A stretch of DNA of 64,000 nucleotides from DAMBHY01 sp032068765 (GCA_032068765.1 DAMBHY010000003.1:62001-126000); one strand, 5' to 3'. Shown: positions 42,399 to 52,337, numbered from the stretch's first letter. Translations and numbers: made by a program. The notes: generated by a model not told the origin, from the letters alone.

Positions 42399-43589
42399 TT
42401 ACTTTACAATAGCTCCAGCTACTATGTTGGCAACATCGATGCGCAGATACTTGATATTCCCCTTGTCCTTTGGGTGCACACGATTGGTGAGAATAATTAC
42501 GCCCGTGTCAGTATCGGGGTCGATGACCACAGAAGTGCCCGTATACCCGGTGTGCATATAGGTGTTTTTGCCAAAATAAGAGCCTTTGATATTGGAATAA
42601 ACGGAAGATATATCCCAACCGAGCGCACGTCCGAAGAATTGCAGATTCATAGGGATGGAGCGCATCATTTTCACTGTTTCGGGTTTTAGGATGTCCTGAT
42701 TATTCCACGAACCTCCATTTTGCAAAGCCGCAACAAGTATGGCGATATCACCTGCGTTGGAAAATAGTCCCGCATTACCGGATATTCCACCATTCAACAG
42801 GCGAGCAAGTGGATCTTGCACCACACCTTTTAATAAACCATATTCTTCCGTTTTTTCCGTAGGTGCGATGTTTTTGAGCATTGCGCCGCTCGGCACAAAG
42901 TCGGTATTCTTCATTCCTAGAACATCGTAGATATTTTCTTTCGCGAAGTCACGCAGGTCTTTGTGTGTGATGTTTTGGATTACGTTTTGCAGTGTGATAA
43001 AATTGAGGCAGCTGTATTCAAAATCCGTTTCGGGAGGAAATTGACGATTTACGTTTGAGATGTACCTCATAAATCCCTGAGGATTGGGCGAACCCAGCGT
43101 CATTGTAAGCCTTTCGTAAGGAGCGTAAGCGGGAAGTCCCGAGGTGTGCGTCAGCAGATTGATGATTTTGATGGGTTTGATACGCCCTGTGCGGTATGTC
43201 CAGTCCTTAAATTCGGGGATGTATTTGTTAACAGGTGCATATAAATCTAGTTCGCCACGTTCCACCAGAATCATTGCCGAAATTGCGGTAGCCAAAGGTT
43301 TTGTAAGAGAAGCCAAATCGAAAATCGTATTTTCTGTCATCGGTTCTCTAAAGGGCACAAGCGAACGGTAGCCGTAGGCTTTCATATAAGCTATTTTTCC
43401 GTGCCGTACCACTGCAAATACCGCACCGGGAATTGTGCCGTTGCGCACATATCGGTAGATGACATCGTCGGCTTTTTCGAGTTTTAGGGCGTCCATTCCC
43501 ACCTCTTCGGGTTTAACGCGTTGAAGCGGCTGGCTAAATAATTGTCCTGAAAAGACTATAAGAGATATAATTGTGAGTATTTTTTTCAT
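42399..43589 (-). CDS. Secreted serine hydrolase of the class C beta-lactamase fold
   Basis: A 396-residue exported protein (signal peptide to about residue 20, SGQLFSQ). Motifs of the serine beta-lactamase/DD-peptidase family: SLTK (the SxxK nucleophile) near residue 94, YSC in the YxN position, and HTSGLPAY. A wider family of esterases and peptidases shares these, so the substrate (peptidoglycan, ester or beta-lactam) cannot be assigned. The Cys in place of Asn in YSC argues against a classical beta-lactamase. Confidence 0.85.
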   Translation of the reverse strand: MKKILTIISLIVFSGQLFSQPLQRVKPEEVGMDALKLEKADDVIYRYVRNGTIPGAVFAVVRHGKIAYMKAYGYRSLVPFREPMTENTIFDLASLTKPLATAISAMILVERGELDLYAPVNKYIPEFKDWTYRTGRIKPIKIINLLTHTSGLPAYAPYERLTMTLGSPNPQGFMRYISNVNRQFPPETDFEYSCLNFITLQNVIQNITHKDLRDFAKENIYDVLGMKNTDFVPSGAMLKNIAPTEKTEEYGLLKGVVQDPLARLLNGGISGNAGLFSNAGDIAILVAALQNGGSWNNQDILKPETVKMMRSIPMNLQFFGRALGWDISSVYSNIKGSYFGKNTYMHTGYTGTSVVIDPDTDTGVIILTNRVHPKDKGNIKYLRIDVANIVAGAIVK

Positions 43590-43608
43590 AACAATAGTGT
43601 GACAGAAA

Positions 43609-43616
43609 CAAAGATA
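43609..43616 (-). promoter_or_regulatory. Putative -7 element of the serine hydrolase gene
   Basis: Reads TATCTTTG on the minus strand, 20 bp upstream of the ATG. Confidence 0.45.
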
Positions 43617-43807
43617 AGAAGTTTACGCCTAAAAAAATTATGGGATTGTTTAACATATCCTAAATATAATGTGTATAGCATTTGTATTAAGAATTTATAT
43701 AGTTTCGCGTGATGATTCTTGGCAATATTTTTGTTACTTTGTAAACAATTAAATAAATAGGCGGATTGTGCCGTTTTAGTTAATAGATAAAAGAATACTT
43801 TTTCAGC

Positions 43808-44686
43808 ATGGCTTCTAAAGATACACCGAACCCAATGCGTTTTTTTAACGCCAAACTTACTTCCACCATCAGCGTAACGCTCGTTTTGGTACTGCTCGGA
43901 ATGACAGCACTACTTTTCTTTCTCGGAAAAGGATTTTCTAAAAACATAAAAGAGAGCATGACTTTCAATGTGATGCTCAGTCAAGAAATCACCGACAGCC
44001 AGATTGTAAATATCCGCAAAAAGATTGACGCAATGCCATTCGTGAAATCCTCAAAGTTTATCAGCAAGGAAGAAGCAAAGCAGCAGTTGATTAAAGATCT
44101 GGGTGAAGACCCCGAAGAACTGCTTGGATACAATCCAGCGCAAGATTTCATCGAAATCAATCTGAAAGCGCAGTATGCGAACCGTGAAAGTCTACCAGCT
44201 ATCGAAAAAGCTATTTCGCACGAAAATAATGTTCAAGACTTACTCTATCAGCAGGACTCTATAGACCTTATCAACAATAATTTATCAAAGATATCTACAA
44301 TATTGCTAGTTGTTTCGGGCATACTGCTGTTTATCACTTTCGCGCTTATACGCAACACTATTCGTTTGAGCATTTATGCAAGAAGATTCATTATTCACAC
44401 GATGAAACTCGTGGGTGCGACTGGTGGTTTCATCCGACGTCCTTTCATCTGGCGCAATATAGGAATGGGATTGATTGCTGGTTTGCTCGCAAACGCCATT
44501 CTTGCAGGAGTGTTGTATTATTTCAACACGGAGTATACCAATCTCAATACAGTGTTGAGCGTTCAGGATTTGATTATTGTTGCCGCTACCGTGATGATTC
44601 TGGGTATTATAATTACGATGGTAGCAACTTACTTCTCTGTGAACCGCTACCTGCGTATGAAGGTCGAAAATCTGTATTACATTTAA
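43808..44686 (+). CDS. ftsX: Cell division protein FtsX
   Basis: Membrane part of the FtsEX complex, which activates periplasmic peptidoglycan hydrolases at the septum. The 292 residues show a cytosolic N-terminus, TM1 (about 20-42), an extracytoplasmic domain (about 45-165, with IRKKIDAMPFVKSSKFISKE), and three C-terminal TM segments with LRNTIRLSIYARRFIIHTMK-like helix joints. ftsE is not adjacent. It opens the block ftsX-DUF3098-uppP-truB-queA, conserved in Bacteroidota. Confidence 0.94.
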   Translation: MASKDTPNPMRFFNAKLTSTISVTLVLVLLGMTALLFFLGKGFSKNIKESMTFNVMLSQEITDSQIVNIRKKIDAMPFVKSSKFISKEEAKQQLIKDLGEDPEELLGYNPAQDFIEINLKAQYANRESLPAIEKAISHENNVQDLLYQQDSIDLINNNLSKISTILLVVSGILLFITFALIRNTIRLSIYARRFIIHTMKLVGATGGFIRRPFIWRNIGMGLIAGLLANAILAGVLYYFNTEYTNLNTVLSVQDLIIVAATVMILGIIITMVATYFSVNRYLRMKVENLYYI

Positions 44687-44719
44687 TTTATTCGTTTTTT
44701 ACAATATTATTATAAATAT

Positions 44720-44968
44720 ATGTCTGACAAAAGATTTGCACTGCAAAAGATAAATCTTATTATTTGCGGTATTGCCGTACTTATTATTATAATTGGTTTT
44801 GTGTTGATGGCGGCAGGTCCTGGCACAACGTTTGAAGGTGGTTTTAATCCAGATATTTTTAGTGCGCGACGTATTAAGGTGGCACCAGTTGTGTGTTTGA
44901 TAGGTTTCTTTTTGATGATTGTGGGAATTCTTTATCCTGCAAAAGACAAGAAAAATATTGAGAAGTAA
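44720..44968 (+). CDS. DUF3098 membrane protein
   Basis: An 82-residue protein with two membrane segments (INLIICGIAVLIIIIGFVLM and APVVCLIGFFLMIVGILY), joined by a short loop with PGTTFEGGFNPDIFS, the family signature. Function is unknown. It lies between ftsX and uppP, a fixed position in Bacteroidota, which hints at an envelope or division role. Confidence 0.88.
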   Translation: MSDKRFALQKINLIICGIAVLIIIIGFVLMAAGPGTTFEGGFNPDIFSARRIKVAPVVCLIGFFLMIVGILYPAKDKKNIEK

Positions 44969-44989
44969 TTTACAAGCTTACAAGATTAG

Positions 44990-45853
44990 ATGAATATACT
45001 TCAAGCAATTATTATTGCCATTGTTGAAGGATTGACGGAATTTCTGCCAGTTTCTTCAACGGGACACATGATTATTACCCAGGCACTTTTAGGGATGGAA
45101 TCCACTGAATTTCTGAACACTTATACCATTGTCATTCAGTTTGGTGCCATTCTTTCTGTGGTTGTACTATATTGGAAACGATTTTTTCATATAAATGATG
45201 TCAGACAACTACCTAATTACGAAAGTAAAAACGGTTTTCAGAAGTTTCTCTACAAGTTTGATTTTTATTACAAACTCGTTATTGCGTGTATTCCCGGTTT
45301 TGTTTTTGGTATGTTGTTTAATGATGCTATTGATGCCGCGTTAGGAAGTGTTACCATTGTAGCGTGGATGCTTGTTATTGGCGGTATTCTGATGCTCTTC
45401 GTTGATAAATGGTTTGGAAAAGTTTCACGAAATCAAGAAATCACTACGAAGCGTGCATTAATAATCGGGTTGAGCCAATGTGTCGCGATGTTTTTACCAG
45501 GTTTTTCCCGTTCTATGGCAACGATAGTCGGCGGTATGGCAACGAAACTCAGTCGTAAGAACGCTGCGGAATTTTCCTTTTTCCTTGCAGTACCTACTAT
45601 GTTTGGCGCGTCGCTAATTACAATTCTCAAGACTATCAAGCATCAGGGAACAGAAGTATTTTTGCAAGGTAATAATCTGATGATGCTGATTTTGGGAAAT
45701 GTGGTAGCATTTATCGTTGCGTTAATAGCCATCAAATTTTTTATTGATTATCTCACGAAATACGGTTTTAAAGTTTTCGGTTATTATAGAATATTAGTTG
45801 GTGGAATTCTTATTCTTCTCATTCTTTCGGGAGCAAGTTTAAGTATGGTATAA
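44990..45853 (+). CDS. uppP: Undecaprenyl-diphosphatase UppP (BacA)
   Basis: Recycles the lipid carrier of cell-wall synthesis by removing a phosphate from undecaprenyl diphosphate; overproduction gives bacitracin resistance. The 287-residue membrane protein holds both catalytic motifs: EGLTEFLPVSSTGHM (about 13-27) and PGFSRSMATI. truB begins 1 bp after its stop. Confidence 0.96.
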   Translation: MNILQAIIIAIVEGLTEFLPVSSTGHMIITQALLGMESTEFLNTYTIVIQFGAILSVVVLYWKRFFHINDVRQLPNYESKNGFQKFLYKFDFYYKLVIACIPGFVFGMLFNDAIDAALGSVTIVAWMLVIGGILMLFVDKWFGKVSRNQEITTKRALIIGLSQCVAMFLPGFSRSMATIVGGMATKLSRKNAAEFSFFLAVPTMFGASLITILKTIKHQGTEVFLQGNNLMMLILGNVVAFIVALIAIKFFIDYLTKYGFKVFGYYRILVGGILILLILSGASLSMV

Positions 45854-45854
45854 T

Positions 45855-46571
45855 ATGGATTTTGTAGAAGGGGAAATAATTTACGTAGACAAACCTCTGC
45901 ACTGGACTTCCTTCAAGGTGGTGAAGATTGTGCGCGCGAAGATATGTCAGAAGTTGGGAATTAAGAAACTAAAGGTCGGTCATGCAGGAACTTTAGATCC
46001 TTTGGCAACTGGAGTAATGACCATCTGCACAGGCAAAATGACCAAACAGATTGATAAGCTTCAAGCAGAAACTAAAGAATATATCGCAACCATCCGCTTA
46101 GGATCTACCACACCTTCCTTTGATTTGGAAACGGAAGTGGATGCCGAATATCCTACCGAACATATCACGAAAGAAATGGTGGAAGATATTTTGAAAAAAT
46201 TTATCGGAACGATAGAACAGATACCTCCCGACTTTTCTGCATGCAAGATTGACGGAAGACGTGCGTATGATTTGGCTCGTAATAATTTGGAAGTGAACTT
46301 AAAGCCCAAGACACTCGTTATTGATGCGGTAGAACTGCTATCTTTCAATATGCCTGAAATAAAGATTCGGGTTGTCTGCAGCAAAGGGACATACATTCGT
46401 GCACTTGCTCGAGATATTGGTCGGGCATTAAACTCAGGCGGACATCTTACAGGACTTATCCGCAGCAGAGTAGGGGACATTGTCCAGGGAGATTGTCTTC
46501 AGATGGATGAGATAGACAAATTTCTTGACCAACATATTCAGCCCCAAACAGTAACAGAAAATAATAAATAA
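45855..46571 (+). CDS. truB: tRNA pseudouridine-55 synthase TruB
   Basis: Makes the universal pseudouridine at position 55 of tRNA. The 238 residues carry the catalytic Asp in GHAGTLDPLATGVM and the TruB words KPLHWTSFKVV and KIDGRRAYDLAR. There is no C-terminal PUA domain, as is common in shorter versions. It sits between uppP (1 bp) and queA (7 bp). Confidence 0.95.
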   Translation: MDFVEGEIIYVDKPLHWTSFKVVKIVRAKICQKLGIKKLKVGHAGTLDPLATGVMTICTGKMTKQIDKLQAETKEYIATIRLGSTTPSFDLETEVDAEYPTEHITKEMVEDILKKFIGTIEQIPPDFSACKIDGRRAYDLARNNLEVNLKPKTLVIDAVELLSFNMPEIKIRVVCSKGTYIRALARDIGRALNSGGHLTGLIRSRVGDIVQGDCLQMDEIDKFLDQHIQPQTVTENNK

Positions 46572-46578
46572 ACAAGAT

Positions 46579-47631
46579 ATGAAACTCTCACAATTTAAAT
46601 TCAATTTGCCTGATGAGCTGATAGCAAAATATCCGGCAAAGCATCGTGACGAAAGTCGTTTGATGGTTGTTCACCGCAAAACTGGCGAAATCGAACATGT
46701 AGTTTTTAAAGATATTCTCAATTATTTCGAAGAGAAAGATTTTTTCGTATTCAACAATACAAAGGTTTTTCCTGCACGTCTGTTTGGTAATAAAGAAAAG
46801 ACAGGAGCGCAAATAGAGGTGTTCTTATTGAGAGAATTGAATGCTAGCCAGCATTTGTGGGACGTTTTGGTTAATCCCGCACGTAAGATTCGCATCGGCA
46901 ACAAACTCTATTTCGGAGAAAACGAAGAATTGGTAGCTGAAGTTATCGATAACACTACTTCGAGAGGAAGAACACTCCGTTTCTTGTATGACGAACCGTA
47001 CGAGGATTTCAAGAAGTTGCTTTTCTCCATTGGAGAAACACCACTTCCTGAATACATTGACCGCGAAGCGGAAGATGACGACGAATCTCGTTATCAGACA
47101 ATTATCGCTGAAGAAGAAGGAGCAGTAGTGGCTCCAGCGGCAGGTTTTCACTTTAGTCGCGAGCTAATGAAACGTATGGAAATTAAAGGCATTGATACAG
47201 GATATCTTACTTTACACAACGGTTTAGGTTCTTATCGTGAAATAGATGTAGAAGACTTAACCAAGCACAAAATGGATTCCGAACAGATGATAATTAAACC
47301 AGAGTTGTGCGATGCTGTAAATACCGCAAAAGACAACGGTCATAAAATTTGTGCGATTGGAACTACTGTATTGAGGGCCATGGAAACAACTGTAAGTACA
47401 GATGGTCATTTGAAACCTAAAGACGGATGGACAAACAAATTTATTTTCCCTCCGCATGATTTCAAATTAACAGATGCCTTGGTTACAAACTTCCATTTAC
47501 CATTATCTACTTTGTTGATGATGACTACTGCATTTGGCGGCTATGACTTGGTGATGGACGCCTATGAAGTAGCAATCAAAGAAGGATATAAATTTGGCGC
47601 ATATGGCGATGCCATGTTAATTATTGACTAA
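46579..47631 (+). CDS. queA: S-adenosylmethionine:tRNA ribosyltransferase-isomerase QueA
   Basis: Adds the epoxycyclopentyl group in queuosine synthesis. The 350 residues begin MKLSQFKFNLPDELIAKYPA, and contain the conserved FNNTKVFPARL, TLHNGLGSY and TNFHLPLSTLLMM. It is in the ftsX block after truB. Confidence 0.96.
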   Translation: MKLSQFKFNLPDELIAKYPAKHRDESRLMVVHRKTGEIEHVVFKDILNYFEEKDFFVFNNTKVFPARLFGNKEKTGAQIEVFLLRELNASQHLWDVLVNPARKIRIGNKLYFGENEELVAEVIDNTTSRGRTLRFLYDEPYEDFKKLLFSIGETPLPEYIDREAEDDDESRYQTIIAEEEGAVVAPAAGFHFSRELMKRMEIKGIDTGYLTLHNGLGSYREIDVEDLTKHKMDSEQMIIKPELCDAVNTAKDNGHKICAIGTTVLRAMETTVSTDGHLKPKDGWTNKFIFPPHDFKLTDALVTNFHLPLSTLLMMTTAFGGYDLVMDAYEVAIKEGYKFGAYGDAMLIID

Positions 47632-47642
47632 AAAACTAGCTT

Positions 47643-48053
47643 ATGCATGTATATTTTTTTGGTTTAGGCTCTAATCTTGGGGACAAAGAAGAAAATATCA
47701 AAAATGCATATCATCTTATTGAAGAGAGGATTGGCAATATTGTTTCCAGATCCTCTCTTTATTATTCAGAACCTGTAGATTTTGAATCAGACAATGATTT
47801 TGTGAACAGTGTTTGTAAAGTGGAAACAGAAATTTCCGACCCTTTTTGTGTACTTAAAATCACACAACAAATCGAAAAACAACTAGGAAGAACAACAAAA
47901 TCTCACAATAAAATCCATTCCGATAGGACCATTGATATTGATATTCTTCTTGCCGACGACCTGAAAATTGATACACCAACCCTTACCATACCACATCCCA
48001 AAATAAACGAAAGGGAATTTGTTAAAATTCCACTTAATGAAATCTCTTCGTAA
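47643..48053 (+). CDS. folK: HPPK, 2-amino-4-hydroxy-6-hydroxymethyl-dihydropteridine pyrophosphokinase
   Basis: Pyrophosphorylates the pterin intermediate of folate synthesis. The 136 residues include FGLGSNLGDKEENI, NSVCKVETE, and the metal/ATP site DRTIDIDILLADD. Slightly short but complete. It starts 11 bp after queA. Confidence 0.94.
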   Translation: MHVYFFGLGSNLGDKEENIKNAYHLIEERIGNIVSRSSLYYSEPVDFESDNDFVNSVCKVETEISDPFCVLKITQQIEKQLGRTTKSHNKIHSDRTIDIDILLADDLKIDTPTLTIPHPKINEREFVKIPLNEISS

Positions 48054-48103
48054 ATAATCCTAACAAGGTTTTTACAACAAAATACAGCACAATATTGTTA
48101 ACT

Positions 48104-48973
48104 ATGCAACAAACTTTATATATGCTGTCATTAAATAAAAAATACGATTACTTCCTCGGTTATGCTTTAGGAGGAGGCGGTGCAAAAGGCTTTGCTCATA
48201 TCGGTGCATTGCAGTATCTTAATGAAACAGGACTAAAGCCTGAAGTTATTTGCGGTACAAGTGCAGGTTCGCTTGCGGGAGTATTGTATGCAGACGGCTA
48301 TCATCCTCAGGAGATTTTCGAATTATTTAAAAGCCGTGAAGTTAAAGACTTCCTCCAATTTAAAATGATGCGGAACGGATTTTTCAGAATGGATGGTCTC
48401 CATAAGTTTCTCAAAAACAACCTCAGGGCAAAATCATTCGAAACATTACAAATGCCTTTTATTGCAGTAGTAACGGATTGGGAAAGGGCTAAAACTGTAT
48501 ATTTTTCACAAGGCAATAATTTGGTAGATAGTGTGGTTGCATCATGCAGCGTGCCAATTATGTTTGAACCGGTAGTTATTGACGGTACAACTTATGTTGA
48601 TGGAGGATTGTTTAAAAATTTCCCTGTTTCAGTAATTCGTCAGCAGTGCAAATATGTTATAGGTGTAAATGTAACTTCTATCATTCCTGCGGCGGAAGAC
48701 AATAGCATTCGTGAAATAAGTCAACGTACTTTTAATATGATGTCGAATGCGAATACATTGATTGACCGCAAACTGTGCGACATCTTGATTGAAACAAAAA
48801 ACAAACATCCCTTTGCTATCAAAAACTTTTCAAAAATCAATATTATATCCGAAGAAGGCTATTCTGCTGCTCTAGAAATAATGGAAGATGAATCTTCTAA
48901 GAAAATTTTGAAAAGATGCCTGAGATATAATGAGCTTAATAATAAAGTGAAACAAATCATCAATAATAAATGA
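48104..48973 (+). CDS. Patatin-like phospholipase/lipid acyl hydrolase
   Basis: A 289-residue protein with a patatin domain. The oxyanion-hole glycine run is GYALGGGGAKGFAHIGAL, the nucleophile elbow is GTSAGS, and the catalytic Asp is in DGG (VDGGLFKNFPV). All catalytic residues are intact. It has no signal peptide, so it is cytosolic or secreted by another route. The ATG at 48104 is preferred over an upstream TTG. It overlaps the GH13 gene by 4 bp (ATGA), which suggests translational coupling. Confidence 0.9.
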   Translation: MQQTLYMLSLNKKYDYFLGYALGGGGAKGFAHIGALQYLNETGLKPEVICGTSAGSLAGVLYADGYHPQEIFELFKSREVKDFLQFKMMRNGFFRMDGLHKFLKNNLRAKSFETLQMPFIAVVTDWERAKTVYFSQGNNLVDSVVASCSVPIMFEPVVIDGTTYVDGGLFKNFPVSVIRQQCKYVIGVNVTSIIPAAEDNSIREISQRTFNMMSNANTLIDRKLCDILIETKNKHPFAIKNFSKINIISEEGYSAALEIMEDESSKKILKRCLRYNELNNKVKQIINNK

Positions 48974-50661
48974 AAGAAGACAAAGTTGTAATATATCAGA
49001 TATTTACCAGACTATTTGGAAATACCAATTCTACAAATAAATATAACGGTTCTATTGAAGAAAATGGGAGTGGTAAATTCAATGACATAACTGACAAAGT
49101 ATTATCACAACTAAAAGATAGCGGGTACACACATATATGGTATATTGGCTGTCTTGCACATGCCAGTGCAACTTCTTACGAAAAATATGGAATTCCTAAA
49201 GATTTTCCTGAAATTGTGAAAGGTAAAGCCGGTTCGCCCTATGCAATTCGAGATTATTACGATGTTGACCCAGATTTAGCAGTGAATGTAGAAAACAGAA
49301 TGTTGGAATTTGAACAACTTATTGAACGTACACACAAATCTGGCATGAAAGTTATTATTGATTTTGTTCCTAACCATTTAGCAAGAAACTATAAATCAAT
49401 CAATAAGCCCAAAGGTGTAGTTGATTTTGGTGAAAATGATAATAAAGAAGTTAGTTTTGACCCACAAAATAATTTTTATTACTTACCGAATACGTCCCTC
49501 AATTTAGAAGCGCTATCTGCCACAAACAATATTTCATATCAGGAATCTCCTACAAAAGCCACTGGAAATGACAGTTTTACCAATACACCTTCGGAGTACG
49601 ACTGGTACGAAACTGTCAAATTGAATTATGGGGTGGATTATGAAAACAATAAAACATATTTTGAACCTATTCCTAATACTTGGTTCAAGATGAAAGATAT
49701 TTTGAACTATTGGGCAGATAAGAGTGTGGACGGTTTTCGTTGTGATATGGCGGAAATGGTTCCGTTGGAATTCTGGCAGTGGGTAATTCCTCAAATTAAA
49801 GCAAAATCACCCGAAATTATTTTCTTCGCTGAAACGTATAATCCCGACCGATATCGTAATTTTTTGGCTAACAATAGTTTTGATTATTTATATGATAAAG
49901 TTGGCTTATACGATATTCTTCGTGATGTGGCGAGTGGACTCCGTCCATCATCAGATATAAGTTTTGCGCTAAACAAAGTTGGAGATATTCAACCAAAACT
50001 TATAAATTTCATAGAAAATCATGATGAGCAGAGAGTTGCATCAGATTTTTTCCTCAAAAACGGGCATAATGCTAAAGCTGCAATGATCATCACCTCATGC
50101 ATAAATAGAAATCCAATTATGGTCTACTTCGGTCAGGAATTGGGAGAGAGAGGCATGGATGAAGAAGGATTTAGTGGCAAAAACGGACGAACAACCATCT
50201 TTGATTACTGGGCAGTAGATTCAGTTAGAAGATGGAATAACAACGGAAAATGGAATGATGAACTGCTGGACAAAGCTGAAAAAGCATTGAAAAGTTTCTA
50301 CAAAAAACTTATTAAACTTTTACATTCTGAAAAAGCATTGAACGAAGGAATGTTCTACGATTTGATGCCTTTCAACTACGAAAATAAAAACTTCAATTCG
50401 CAACGACAATTTGCATTCTTAAGAGGTAGTGAAAAAGAATTGATACTCGTTGTAACGAATTTTTCCGACAATGATGAAGATATAACTATACTTTTTCCTC
50501 ATGACGCATTTGAATTTTACCAGATTGATAATAGTGAAAACTGTACATTAACACCACTTTTGAATAAAAATTTGTCCTCTATTAAAAGCAATTATCAAAC
50601 ACCTTTCAAAACAAAAATTCCCGCACATTCGGGAGAGATTTATAAATTTTCTTTTAATTAA
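48970..50661 (+). CDS. Cytosolic GH13 (alpha-amylase family) enzyme
   Basis: A 563-residue glycoside hydrolase family 13 protein. Conserved regions are visible: I VIIDFVPNHLARNY, II GFRCDMAEMVP (nucleophile Asp), III IIFFAETYNP (acid/base Glu), and IV FIENHDEQRVA (transition-state Asp). There is no signal peptide, so it works on cytosolic glucans or glucosides; the exact specificity is not readable. Its ATG overlaps the patatin gene by 4 bp, an unusual pairing of lipid and sugar hydrolases. Confidence 0.92.
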   Translation: MKEDKVVIYQIFTRLFGNTNSTNKYNGSIEENGSGKFNDITDKVLSQLKDSGYTHIWYIGCLAHASATSYEKYGIPKDFPEIVKGKAGSPYAIRDYYDVDPDLAVNVENRMLEFEQLIERTHKSGMKVIIDFVPNHLARNYKSINKPKGVVDFGENDNKEVSFDPQNNFYYLPNTSLNLEALSATNNISYQESPTKATGNDSFTNTPSEYDWYETVKLNYGVDYENNKTYFEPIPNTWFKMKDILNYWADKSVDGFRCDMAEMVPLEFWQWVIPQIKAKSPEIIFFAETYNPDRYRNFLANNSFDYLYDKVGLYDILRDVASGLRPSSDISFALNKVGDIQPKLINFIENHDEQRVASDFFLKNGHNAKAAMIITSCINRNPIMVYFGQELGERGMDEEGFSGKNGRTTIFDYWAVDSVRRWNNNGKWNDELLDKAEKALKSFYKKLIKLLHSEKALNEGMFYDLMPFNYENKNFNSQRQFAFLRGSEKELILVVTNFSDNDEDITILFPHDAFEFYQIDNSENCTLTPLLNKNLSSIKSNYQTPFKTKIPAHSGEIYKFSFN

Positions 50662-50685
50662 AAGTTTTCCTTAGTAAGTTTTTTG

Positions 50686-50693
50686 TACTTTTG
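50686..50693 (+). promoter_or_regulatory. Putative -7 element of prs
   Basis: TACTTTTG matches TAnnTTTG, 64 bp upstream of the ATG at 50758. Confidence 0.45.
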
Positions 50694-50757
50694 CACTACC
50701 GATAGCTTGACAAAAAAGTTATAGAATTATTTAATGCTGATCAACAAATTAAATAAA

Positions 50758-51693
50758 ATGCAAGAGAGAAATTATAAAGTTTTTTCTGGTACAAAATCCC
50801 GTTATTTTGCAGAAAAAGTATGTAACAGCTTAGGCTGTCCATTAGGAAAGATGAATATAGAACATTTTGCTGATGGTGAATTTGCAGTTTCTTATGAAGA
50901 ATCAATCCGTGGCGAACATGTTTTCTTGATTCAATCAACATTTCCAAATTCTGACAATTTGATGGAATTGTTATTGATGATTGATGCAGCCAAAAGAGCT
51001 TCCGCCAAATCAATCATTGCCGTAATTCCATATTTTGGATGGGCACGACAAGACCGCAAAGACAAATCACGTGTGAGCATTGGCGCAAAATTGATTGCCG
51101 ATTTATTAGGTACTGCAGGCATTAACCGCCTTATTACAATGGACTTACACGCTGACCAGATACAAGGATTTTTCAATGTACCTGTAGACCACTTATATGC
51201 TTCTGGTGTATTTATTGATTATGTGAAAAGTTTAAATCTTGAAAACTTAGTAATAGCAACTCCTGACGTGGGAGGTACAAAAAGAGCAAGTGCTTATGCA
51301 AAATTCCTCGGTTGTCCAATGGTTATTTGCTATAAACTCCGCAAGAAAGCCAATGAAATCTCTGAAATGGAAGTGATTGGTGAAGTTAGTGGAATGGACG
51401 TGCTTCTTATTGACGACATTGTAGATACTGCGGGAACCATCACTAAAGCTGCTAACCTCATGCAGGAAAAAGGTGCAAAATCAGTACGTGCGATTGCTAG
51501 TCATGCTGTAATGTCAAATCCGGCTTCACAAAGAGTTGACGAGTCAAATCTTACAGAAATGATTTTTACAGATAGTATTCCTTACTCTCAACGTTGTGAA
51601 AAAGTAAAAATATTGTCTGTAGCAGATATGTTTGCAGAATCTATTAGACGCGTTTGTAACAACGAATCTATCAGTTCATTATACGTTGTATAA
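50758..51693 (+). CDS. prs: Ribose-phosphate pyrophosphokinase
   Basis: Makes PRPP for nucleotide, His and Trp synthesis; it feeds pyrF, purM and amn in this window. The 311 residues carry ATP-binding WARQDRKDKSRVSIGAKL, DLHADQIQGFF, and the PRPP motif VLLIDDIVDTAGTI. An ATG 24 bp upstream is in frame; 50758 gives the family-like start. A terminator follows. Confidence 0.95.
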   Translation: MQERNYKVFSGTKSRYFAEKVCNSLGCPLGKMNIEHFADGEFAVSYEESIRGEHVFLIQSTFPNSDNLMELLLMIDAAKRASAKSIIAVIPYFGWARQDRKDKSRVSIGAKLIADLLGTAGINRLITMDLHADQIQGFFNVPVDHLYASGVFIDYVKSLNLENLVIATPDVGGTKRASAYAKFLGCPMVICYKLRKKANEISEMEVIGEVSGMDVLLIDDIVDTAGTITKAANLMQEKGAKSVRAIASHAVMSNPASQRVDESNLTEMIFTDSIPYSQRCEKVKILSVADMFAESIRRVCNNESISSLYVV

Positions 51694-51720
51694 CTAAAAG
51701 ATTTACGAATAGAACCTGAA

Positions 51721-51747
51721 ACGCCGAAAGAATTCGGCGTTTTTTTA
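51721..51747 (+). terminator. Terminator of prs
   Basis: ACGCCGAA pairs with TTCGGCGT around a 4-nt loop, followed by seven T residues. Confidence 0.92.
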
Positions 51748-51781
51748 TTTTGCATAAACTTTTTTGTTATGTTATAAGTTA

Positions 51782-51789
51782 TATATTTG
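51782..51789 (+). promoter_or_regulatory. Putative -7 element of the DUF4332 gene
   Basis: TATATTTG matches TAnnTTTG, 49 bp upstream of the ATG at 51839. Confidence 0.45.
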
Positions 51790-51838
51790 AATTATTTACA
51801 ATTTGGTAAATCTTTTTTATTACTAAAAATTTATTTAT

Positions 51839-52246
51839 ATGTCTTACAATATTGAAGAAATTGAAGGAATCGGTACAGCTTATGCTGCAAAATTGCGTAA
51901 CTCAGATGTTAATACCATAGAAAGTCTTTTGGTAAAGGGGAGTACAAAATCAGGTAGAAGTTCATTGGCAAAAGATACTGGTATTGATGAATCATTAATT
52001 TTGAAATGGGTGAATCACGCTGATTTAATGCGTATAAAAGGAATAGGACCGGAATTTTCCGAATTATTGGAAGCTGCAGGGGTAGATACTGTAAAAGAAT
52101 TTCGTACTCGTAAAGCAGAAAATCTTCACTCTAGAATGGTTGAAGTAAACGATGCTAAAAAGTTAGTAAGAAGAATCCCATCTGTAGAGCAACTAAGCCA
52201 AATGATAGAAATGGCAAAAAATATTGACGCGAAAGTAACTTATTAA
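51839..52246 (+). CDS. DUF4332 helix-hairpin-helix protein
   Basis: A 135-residue cytosolic protein. Two helix-hairpin-helix-like words, EIEGIGTAYAAKL and RIKGIGPEFSELLEAAGVD, suggest non-specific DNA binding; the fit is to DUF4332. Function is unknown. It has its own promoter-like element and is convergent with the tyrosine phosphatase gene. Confidence 0.88.
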   Translation: MSYNIEEIEGIGTAYAAKLRNSDVNTIESLLVKGSTKSGRSSLAKDTGIDESLILKWVNHADLMRIKGIGPEFSELLEAAGVDTVKEFRTRKAENLHSRMVEVNDAKKLVRRIPSVEQLSQMIEMAKNIDAKVTY

Positions 52247-52337
52247 GCCCGCTTTTATTGGAGATATTTTAACGCCTACATTAGGGTTACACTAATGCAG
52301 GCGTTGATATTATACTAATGCATACATTAGTTTTATC

